From Symbiobacteriaceae bacterium (lineage in GTDB: Bacteria; Bacillota_E; Symbiobacteriia; Symbiobacteriales; Symbiobacteriaceae): DNA of 9,640 nt. A program made the translations under genes and the position numbers. This document shows, in pieces, positions 1-5,778 of the stretch; within the stretch, counting starts at the first letter, position 1; each line of letters opens with the position of its first letter. Where the stretch lies: NCBI GenBank assembly GCA_027356675.1, contig DAHVXO010000091.1, positions 1 through 9,640 on the forward strand, written 5' to 3'. Below the pieces are notes generated by a model. It ran no database searches, was not told the origin of the DNA, and worked only from the letters and a program-made list of their open reading frames with translations.

Positions 1-1678
1 GCCCGAAGCCGGCGGCGGGAGCGCTGGCGCCCGCCTTGATGGTGGTTGTGATGATCTGCTCACCCTCGGTGAGCCCGCCGGTGACCTCTTGCTGCTGCGC
101 GGCCCGCAGGCCGACTTGGATCTCCTTCTGCACGGGCTTGCCGTCCTGCAGGACCTGCACGTAGGCCTTGCCCTGGCGGACCGTTACCGCTTGCGAAGGC
201 ACCCAGAGGACGCCCTGCCGGCTATCTACAGCGATGTTGACCGTGGCGTTCATGCCTGCCATCAGCCCTTGCGGGTTCTCAACCGCCACCGTCACCTCAA
301 AGTTGGCGATGTCATTCTTGAAGATGCCTTCTGGATTGACCTTGGAGACGGTGCCGGCGTATAGCTTCCCAGGCAGCGCATCCAGCGTGATCTGCGCCCG
401 CTGGCCGAGCTTGACCTTGGCAACGTCGAGTTCATCCACCGAGATCGTCACTTGCATGGCGCCGTAGTCGGCCACCCGGAAGAGGCTCTGGTTGACCGTC
501 ACCCGGTCGCCCACGCGGGGGGTGAGCGAGGAAATCTGGCCGTCCACCGGGGCCTTGACCTGCAGGTCATCCGCATCGCCCTGGCGGCTGCTCAGGGTGA
601 TCTGCGACTGCTGGACCTTGTTGCGCAGGGTCTGCAGCTGGCCGGAGGGGTCCCGGGAGGGGTCGACCAGGTTCGTGAGGTTCTGGTCCTGGGTCTTGAC
701 GTCGTTCTCCGCCTGCTTGAGCTGAATCATGAGATTGTCGCTGGTCAGCTTGGCCAGCAGGTCGCCGGAAGCCACCCGGGTACCTTCCTTGACTGCGACC
801 TGGCCCACCGTGGCGGCCAGCTGTGCCCGCACTTCGACGACATCGTTCTTGACCGAGCCGTTGCCTTGCACCAGGTAGGAGAGCCCGGGGACCTCCAGGC
901 TCGCCGTACCCACCATGCCGGGGCGCACGCCCTGCTGACCCGGGAGGACGATGGTGACGGGCACGGTGGCATCCTTGCTGCCCGCAGTCGGGGTGGCCGA
1001 TCCGGCGGACTGGGTCACGGTGCCGGTCAGGGTCCCCCAACCGGGGAAGTCCACCTTGGCCTTCATCCCGGGCCGGATGCCCGCTGCTGCCAACTGGGGC
1101 ACGCCGACCACGAAGGTCGGGGCGGAGTCATTATAGATCGTAAAGAGCAGTGCATTCGTGGCGATGTTCGAACCTTCGCTGGTGGCCACCGAAGCGATGA
1201 CACCACTCGACGGTGCGGTGACCGACAGGTTGGCGACATCCTGCTGGCGCTGCTGCAGCGTCAACCGGGCGTTCTCGAGCTTGATCTGCTGCGCCCGCAC
1301 AGACGTGTCCAGGGGGTTCATGAGATTGTCCAGGCTGACCTGGTTGTTGGACAGGTCAATCTGGGCCTGCTTGAGCGAGGAGACCAGGCTGTCGTTCTTC
1401 AGCGTGAGCACGACCTGCCCGGACTTGACCCGGTCCCCATCCTGCGCCAAGAGCTGCGCAACGGTGCCGGATTGGTTGGAGCGGACGCTCACCCCGTTGA
1501 CCGAGGCAACCGGCCCCGTGCCCGAGATGGTGACCTGCACGTTGCCCCGACGCACTGGAGCCTGGACATACTGGGGCTGGTTCTTAGCGGCCGTCTTGGC
1601 ACGGTTCTTCGTGTACCACCAGCCCCCCGCTCCCACTAGAGCGACCACGACGACGGCTGCGGTGACCTTTTTCCACAT
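1..1678 (-). CDS. Efflux periplasmic/extracellular adaptor (HlyD/MacA-type membrane fusion protein), 3' end cut by window
   Basis: The frame is open from an ATG at 1678 to the window edge, giving 559 visible residues. The start is supported by a strong ribosome binding site 8 bases upstream. Residues 5-22 form one hydrophobic N-terminal membrane anchor with no lipobox. Two complete adaptor units follow: lipoyl-like half (about 60-95), alpha-hairpin (about 95-150), lipoyl-like half with a VTAPSSG motif (151-183) and beta-barrel (188-262), then the same order at about 280-310, 312-372, 372-404 (VKAPVDG) and 408-485. Residues 489-559 look like the membrane-proximal domain (VLWVPSQAV). Family proteins link an inner-membrane transporter, often a MacB/YknYZ-type ABC exporter, to the outside. 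The position after a response regulator and kinase suggests induction by that pair. The family call is firm, but the substrate is unknown. The stop codon and probable transporter genes lie beyond position 1. Confidence 0.93.
   Translation of the reverse strand, partial: MWKKVTAAVVVVALVGAGGWWYTKNRAKTAAKNQPQYVQAPVRRGNVQVTISGTGPVASVNGVSVRSNQSGTVAQLLAQDGDRVKSGQVVLTLKNDSLVSSLKQAQIDLSNNQVSLDNLMNPLDTSVRAQQIKLENARLTLQQRQQDVANLSVTAPSSGVIASVATSEGSNIATNALLFTIYNDSAPTFVVGVPQLAAAGIRPGMKAKVDFPGWGTLTGTVTQSAGSATPTAGSKDATVPVTIVLPGQQGVRPGMVGTASLEVPGLSYLVQGNGSVKNDVVEVRAQLAATVGQVAVKEGTRVASGDLLAKLTSDNLMIQLKQAENDVKTQDQNLTNLVDPSRDPSGQLQTLRNKVQQSQITLSSRQGDADDLQVKAPVDGQISSLTPRVGDRVTVNQSLFRVADYGAMQVTISVDELDVAKVKLGQRAQITLDALPGKLYAGTVSKVNPEGIFKNDIANFEVTVAVENPQGLMAGMNATVNIAVDSRQGVLWVPSQAVTVRQGKAYVQVLQDGKPVQKEIQVGLRAAQQQEVTGGLTEGEQIITTTIKAGASAPAAGFG
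224..1546 (-). repeat. Tandem duplication of the adaptor unit inside the membrane fusion protein
   Basis: Protein-level repeat: residues about 45-262 (nt 893-1546) and about 275-485 (nt 224-856) align through the whole lipoyl/hairpin/barrel unit. Shared landmarks include GTVAQ against ATVGQ, EGTRVASGDLLAKL against DGDRVKSGQVVLTL, LKQA at 102-105 and 320-323, VTAP against VKAP, and LTGTVTQ against LYAGTVSK followed by VRPGM against LMAGM in the barrel. The copies are clearly diverged, so this is an old duplication and not an assembly artefact. Confidence 0.8.
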
Positions 1679-1686
1679 GCGCTTAT

Positions 1687-1692
1687 CCCTCC
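1687..1692 (-). promoter_or_regulatory. Ribosome binding site of the adaptor gene
   Basis: GGAGGG on the minus strand, 8 bases before the ATG at 1678. It fixes the start of the adaptor and indicates efficient independent initiation, in contrast to the weak or absent sites of several upstream genes. Confidence 0.8.
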
Positions 1693-1717
1693 GACGTCAG
1701 CCTTCACGGCTTCCACC

Positions 1718-1746
1718 ATAACAGGCAATCCCTACAAAAGCCTCAA
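1718..1746 (-). promoter_or_regulatory. Possible sigma-A-type promoter for the adaptor gene
   Basis: Minus-strand TTGAGG (1746-1741), a 17-base spacer, and TGTTAT (1723-1718). Each hexamer matches four of six consensus bases at ideal spacing, in an AT-richer patch of the 85-base gap between kinase stop and adaptor start. Transcription would begin near 1711 and leave a leader of about 33 bases containing the ribosome binding site. The match is by eye only; chance matches are possible. Confidence 0.4.
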
Positions 1747-1763
1747 CGCAACCTGAGAGGGGC

Positions 1764-3170
1764 TTAAGATTCGGGTTTGGCCAGGGGAAACCGGAACCCA
1801 AAGCGTGATCCCTTGCCGGGTTCCGAAGTGGCAAAGACCTGGCCCCCTTGGAGTTCAATCAGCTGTTTGACGATGGTCAGGCCGAGCCCGAACCCAGTGG
1901 CCTTGACAGGCGTGCGGGCCCGGTCCAGCTTGACAAAGCGATCCCAGATCCGCTCCAGTTCTTCCGGGGGTATGCCGGGACCGGTATCCGCGACCGTCAC
2001 CTCAAGTGCTCTGTCCACCTGACTGGCCGTTACAGAGATGGCACCGCCTGCGGGGGTGTGGGCGAAGGCGTTCTCCAGCAGATTGGCGACGGCCTGCTCC
2101 ACCCGCTCCGGCTGACTCTCCACGATCGGCAGGATCGCCGGAATGGCGATGCTGAATGTCACCCCGCCGCTCTGGGCGACGGCCTCGAAGACCTCGGCCG
2201 CCCTGGTCAGATTGGGTGATAGGTCACAAGGGATGGGATGGAGTTTGAGCCGCCCCGCCTACAGGCGGGAGAAATCCAGCAGGTCGTTGACCAGGCGGGT
2301 CAGACGTCCCACCTCGCGTCGGACCACCTCCAGGTGCCGGGTCCGGTCCTCCTCGCCGCCGATGCCATCGTAGATGGCCTCCAGGTAGCCGGCAATCCGG
2401 GCGAGAGGGCCCTTCAACTCGTGGGAGACGGTGGCCATCAGATCGCGGCGGGCCAGTTCCAACCGATCCAGGTCGGCGGCCATGTCATTGAAGGCGACGG
2501 CCAGACGGCCAACCTCATCATCTGATCGCCACTGCACCCGCGAGGCGAAGTCGCCGCGGGCCAACCGCCGAGCTGCCTCGCTGATGCGCTCCACCGGCCG
2601 CGCCACCCGCTGCGACAGGACGTAGCTGATGACCGCCAGCAGGAGGGCTGCCACCAGCGAGCCATAGAGCGTGAAGCGGACGGCCGAGGCGCGGGCCCGC
2701 GCCACGACCTCGAGCGATGGGGCCAGCACCACTGAGCCCACCTGCACGCCGGACCGGGTAATCGGCCTGGCGAAGACAGGCTGAGGCTTCCTGGTGCGGG
2801 GCTGGATGCGCATGAGGCCGGGGGTGCCACGGCGGGAGCCATCCACCCTGTGCAATTCCAGGTGGCCACCGGGCCGGGGCTCCGCCCCCACCGAGGCGGC
2901 GACCACGTTGCCGGAGCGGTCCAGGAGCCAGGCGTGGGTGGCCTCCCCGCGCTCCAGGGTATCCATCACCCGCTGCTCCTGCCGGAGCAGCTCGGGCGAC
3001 CATTCCTGGTCTTGCAGGGCCGCAGCCAGTTCCCGTCCAACGGCGGCAGCGCGGTCCAGCTCGACGACGCCCGCCGCCTGCCAGACCAGATAGACCGCAA
3101 ATCCGCCGGAGATGGCCAGTGCTAGCACGGCCACGATCAGGTAGGTCAAAAAGAGCTTGCGAAAGAGCAT
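1764..3170 (-). pseudogene. Sensor histidine kinase interrupted by one in-frame TAG
   Basis: Starts at ATG 3170, sharing one base with the regulator's TGA (TGATG), with GAGG 10 bases upstream; ends at TAA 1764. It would be 468 codons, but codon 304 (2261-2259) is TAG and the frame is unchanged on both sides. Layout: TM1 about 6-30, extracytoplasmic sensor about 31-164, TM2 about 165-186, HAMP about 187-238, dimerisation/phosphoacceptor domain with VSHELKGPL (His250), then the stop. Next, residues 305-468 carry an intact ATPase domain: N box NLLENAFAHTP (Asn367), G1 DTGPG (395-399), F box around 409-412, G2 GFGLGL (426-431). The family motif around the stop is usually SRLEAGR, so a GAG-to-TAG change is the simplest explanation. 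It is therefore annotated as a recent nonsense mutant; sequencing error or readthrough remain possible. Partner of the adjacent OmpR-type regulator; signal unknown. Confidence 0.85.
2254..2269 (-). repeat. GC-rich hairpin exactly at the kinase stop codon
   Basis: A perfect inverted repeat, CCCGCC / GGCGGG, with a four-base TGTA loop. The T and A of the TAG lie in the loop and its G is the first base of the second arm. Most of the repeat follows from the codons for R-L-(E)-A-G, so it need not be functional, but such a structure is a site where mutation or sequencing error is more likely. No T-tract follows, so it is not a terminator. Confidence 0.6.
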
Positions 3171-3847
3171 CAATTCACCGCCTCAAACTTGTAGCCCACG
3201 CCCCAGACAGTCTTGATCCAGCCCTTGGCGGGGCCGAGCTTCTCCCGAAGCCGGGAGACGTGGACTTCCAAGGTGCGGGCATCGCCGGCGTCGAAACCCC
3301 AGACCCGCTCAAGCAGCAAGTCGCGTGGGAAGGCCCGCCCGGGGTTGGCTGCCAGCAGCCAGAGCAGTTCGAACTCCTTGGGGGTCAGGTCCACCGAACG
3401 CCCGTCCGCATGCAGCTCAAAGCTCTCCCGGTTCAGGGTGAAGCCGGGATACGCGATGCGCTGGTTGCCGGGGGCCACGGCGGGCTCGCGGGATCGGCGC
3501 AGGTGGGTCTTGACACGCGCGACCAATTCCCGGGGCAAAAAAGGCTTGACGACATAGTCGTCCGCTCCCTCCTCGAAGCCGCGCAGGCGGTCATCCTCCT
3601 CGCCCCGGGCGGTGACCATCAGAATCGGGACGCGGCTAGTGCGCCGGATTTGACGGCAGACCTCCCAGCCATCCAATCCGGGCAGCATAAGGTCCAAAAT
3701 GACGAGGTGCGGAGACCAGGCCACGGCCTTGCTCACTCCTTCCGGGCCCGTCACCGCCGTCTGGACCTCAAAGCCTGCCGTCTTCAGGTAAAGCGCCACC
3801 AGGCTTGCCAGTTCAACATCGTCTTCAATGATCAAAATGCGGTCCAT
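3170..3847 (-). CDS. OmpR/PhoB-family response regulator
   Basis: A cytoplasmic DNA-binding regulator of 225 residues, a normal length for the family. The receiver domain (about 3-115) has the acidic pair E8-D9-D10, phosphoacceptor Asp52 in LVILDLMLPGLDG, Thr79 and Lys101 in VVKPF. The winged-helix domain (about 128-225) has LTPKEFELLWLLA, the recognition-helix region RTLEVHVSRLREKL, and the terminal VWGVGYKFE. ATG 3847 was chosen because MDRILIIEDD is the typical beginning; a GTG at 3874 would add nine atypical basic residues. No clear Shine-Dalgarno sequence precedes either start. The stop overlaps the kinase ATG by one base, so the pair is translationally coupled. It probably controls the following efflux genes; with the kinase interrupted it may act unphosphorylated or be fed by another kinase (inference). 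Confidence 0.95.
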   Translation of the reverse strand: MDRILIIEDDVELASLVALYLKTAGFEVQTAVTGPEGVSKAVAWSPHLVILDLMLPGLDGWEVCRQIRRTSRVPILMVTARGEEDDRLRGFEEGADDYVVKPFLPRELVARVKTHLRRSREPAVAPGNQRIAYPGFTLNRESFELHADGRSVDLTPKEFELLWLLAANPGRAFPRDLLLERVWGFDAGDARTLEVHVSRLREKLGPAKGWIKTVWGVGYKFEAVN

Positions 3848-3855
3848 ACGCCTAC

Positions 3856-3885
3856 GATACACCCATCTGGTCACAAAATGCTCAA
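3856..3885 (-). promoter_or_regulatory. Weak promoter-like sequence before the response regulator
   Basis: Minus-strand TTGAGC (3885-3880), overlapping the threonine kinase stop, then 17 or 18 bases to GTGTAT or TGTATC (3862-3856). The -10-like element ends 8 bases before ATG 3847, so transcription would start at or next to the start codon. The -10 match is poor (three of six); this is only a candidate. Confidence 0.2.
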
Positions 3886-4823
3886 CAACCGTCAGCTATG
3901 CCTGCCACGGGTGGGGATGGCGGCCGCTCGCCAAAACTCAGGGTCTGATAGACAAATACATTGCCGGTGATCTGACGGATTCTGTTACAGGCCATCATCA
4001 GTTGCCTGCGGTAGTCAATGTGGGTGGGAGAGAACAAAATACCAAGACATGGGCCGCTGTGCGCCACCACCACACCTAATCCATCCAATTCCGCGCACAC
4101 CGCGATGAAATGCGCCAGGGTTTGCTTTGGGCAGAGCTTCTGGTTCAAAACAGCACTTCGGGTAGCGACACGACCCACAGTTCGCAGGTCCCCGCTGCGC
4201 ACAGCGGTTGAAATCTGGTCCAGGAGCTGCTGATATTCCTGTTTGTCTTCTGCCGTAAAGGGCTTGGGCAGCTTATTGAACTCAACCGTGTCGATCTCGC
4301 CGCCTTCATCTCCACCGATAATGGTTAACGTGGGGAGCGATCCCAAGAACTCGCGCAGCCGCACCTCTTGGTGATAGAACGATACGATTCCGGCGTGCAT
4401 CACCCCGTCCGACGGCTCAATCCGGCGCATAAACCGATGCACAACCGGGGTTGGGATGGCGATACGCAGGCACGACTCAATGGCACGTACCGTGGCGACC
4501 AGGTCGGCGGAGGAACCAGCCATCCCCTTTCCCTCAGGGATCTCCGACGCGAGGGTGAGGACCCCGCCACAGGCCAGGTGGAAATGGGCAAGCAGGTCGT
4601 GCACCAGACGAAGTGCTTTCGTTTTATGGGGCGGAAACACGGAGAGCACCGGATTGAAGGGATCGGGCACAAAGGTAGCGCGCGCGTAGAGCGAGATCGG
4701 CAGGGTTACCATGAAACTCAGGTCGCCATCACCCAAGACGCCCTGCAGTAGTTCACCGAACGTCCCAAATGCCCGCCCGGTACCGATCTGCAGTCTCTCG
4801 AATCCAACGGTGGGAATCTGCAT
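3882..4823 (-). CDS. pduX: L-threonine kinase (PduX-like GHMP kinase), cobalamin arm synthesis
   Basis: GHMP-superfamily kinase of 313 residues, close to Salmonella PduX in length. PduX phosphorylates L-threonine with ATP to O-phospho-L-threonine, which CobD decarboxylates to aminopropanol phosphate for CbiB. Recalled PduX motifs match in order: GTFGELLQG (20-28), the ATP-binding loop IPEGKGMAGSSAD (95-107), EPSDGVMH (136-143, with a likely key Asp139), and a C-terminal VVAHSGPCLGILF motif. The ATG at 4823 begins one base after the cbiB TAG, with no Shine-Dalgarno, so translation is presumably coupled. Its place directly after cbiB, whose substrate pathway it feeds, supports the B12 role over other GHMP kinases. 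It ends in TGA and is followed within 34 bases by the regulator gene. Confidence 0.9.
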   Translation of the reverse strand: MQIPTVGFERLQIGTGRAFGTFGELLQGVLGDGDLSFMVTLPISLYARATFVPDPFNPVLSVFPPHKTKALRLVHDLLAHFHLACGGVLTLASEIPEGKGMAGSSADLVATVRAIESCLRIAIPTPVVHRFMRRIEPSDGVMHAGIVSFYHQEVRLREFLGSLPTLTIIGGDEGGEIDTVEFNKLPKPFTAEDKQEYQQLLDQISTAVRSGDLRTVGRVATRSAVLNQKLCPKQTLAHFIAVCAELDGLGVVVAHSGPCLGILFSPTHIDYRRQLMMACNRIRQITGNVFVYQTLSFGERPPSPPVAGIADGC

Positions 4824-4824
4824 G

Positions 4825-5778
4825 CTAAGCCACGCGAACGACGATCCACATGCTGATCCCGGCGAACAGCACCAGGTGACATGCCGTTTGCATGAACAGA
4901 ACCGCCCGGGGGATGTCCTTGGGTTGGACGGCGCGCCCCCCCGCGTTCATGATCGGGCTGTGGTGCGGCTCACCCTCGTAGAAGTTCAACCCGCCCAGGC
5001 GTACCCCAAGGGCGCCGGCAATGGCAGCCTCCGGCCAGCCGGCGTTCGGACTGGCGTGACCGGCTCCGTCGGCGAGGGCAACACGCCATGTCTGCATAGA
5101 GAGGCCGTACCAGGAGGCGGCGACCACGAGCCCGAGCATCGTGATGCGCGCCGGGACCCAGTTGGCCAGGTCATCTAACCGGGCCGCGACTCGGCCGAAG
5201 TACAGGTACCGTTCGTCACGGTGCCCGATCATGGAATCCAGGGTATTGATGGCCTTATAAGCGGCAAGGGCGGGTAGACCTCCGGCAAGGGCAAAGAGCA
5301 GGGGAGCAACCACGCCGTCACTGGCGTTTTCCGCCAGCGTCTCCACGGCTGCCCTGGCGACCTCCGACTCGTCCAGGTGCTCGGTATTGCGCCCGACTAC
5401 CCTGCTGACGGCCCTTCGTGCGGTAGGCAAATCTCCAACCGCAAGGGGGCGGTACACCCTCTCCCCCGCCTCCTCTGCCAGACTCCGGCGGGCGAGCAGC
5501 ACAGCGGTTCCCAGTGCCGTGACCGCATCGGCCAGCAGTGGATGCAGCGCGCCGGCGAATCGGACAAGCCCCCACGCCGCTCCGCCACTGATCAGTACCA
5601 CAGTGGCGGTCAAAATGCCCCCGGCCACCAGTCGGAACCCATTGGAACTACGGTTCAGCCAGCGCTCACCGACGGTAATGAGATGTCCGATCCCCCGTAC
5701 CGGGTGCGGCACCCAGCGGGGGTCACCGAGAACGCCGTCGAGCAGGTAACCGACAGTGACAGCCGGGACTATATTCAT
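4825..5778 (-). CDS. cbiB: Adenosylcobinamide-phosphate synthase CbiB
   Basis: Integral membrane enzyme of 317 residues that amidates the f-side chain of adenosylcobyric acid with aminopropanol (phosphate), giving adenosylcobinamide (phosphate). Family motifs: LDGVLGDPRWVPHPVR (13-28), GRNTEHLDESEVARAAVE (129-146) leading into LAENASDGVVAPL (148-160), YKAINTLDSMIGHRDERY (174-191), LDDLANWVPAR (201-211) and HASPNAGWPEAAIAGAL (241-257). Hydrophobic segments lie at about 50-75, 80-97, 155-175, 210-227 and 290-317. ATG 5778 was chosen because the family motif starts there and it overlaps the cobQ stop as ATGA; the frame is open upstream but that stretch is only cobQ read in another frame. Ends in TAG. 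Known as CobD in the aerobic nomenclature. Confidence 0.95.
   Translation of the reverse strand: MNIVPAVTVGYLLDGVLGDPRWVPHPVRGIGHLITVGERWLNRSSNGFRLVAGGILTATVVLISGGAAWGLVRFAGALHPLLADAVTALGTAVLLARRSLAEEAGERVYRPLAVGDLPTARRAVSRVVGRNTEHLDESEVARAAVETLAENASDGVVAPLLFALAGGLPALAAYKAINTLDSMIGHRDERYLYFGRVAARLDDLANWVPARITMLGLVVAASWYGLSMQTWRVALADGAGHASPNAGWPEAAIAGALGVRLGGLNFYEGEPHHSPIMNAGGRAVQPKDIPRAVLFMQTACHLVLFAGISMWIVVRVA

Noticed and set aside
452..1639. A 395-codon open frame on the plus strand opposite the adaptor gene
   Set aside because: It is antisense to a clearly conserved adaptor reading frame, its predicted protein has no recognisable domain, and long antisense frames are common in GC-rich coding DNA.
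1679..1763. Possible terminator between the kinase and the adaptor gene
   Set aside because: Only a four- to five-pair stem (CCTC with GAGG, about a 12-base loop) followed by CTTTT, plus another weak AGCC/GGCT stem; too unstable to call.
2259..2261. Genome-wide recoding of TAG (pyrrolysine or other) as the explanation for the kinase stop
   Set aside because: Three intact genes in the window (methyltransferase, cobS, cbiB) end in TAG at the normal family end, and no other gene contains an internal TAG.
3119..3970. A 283-codon plus-strand open frame opposite the response regulator
   Set aside because: It spans the start of the kinase, all of the regulator and the end of the threonine kinase in antisense; no motif or ribosome binding site supports it.
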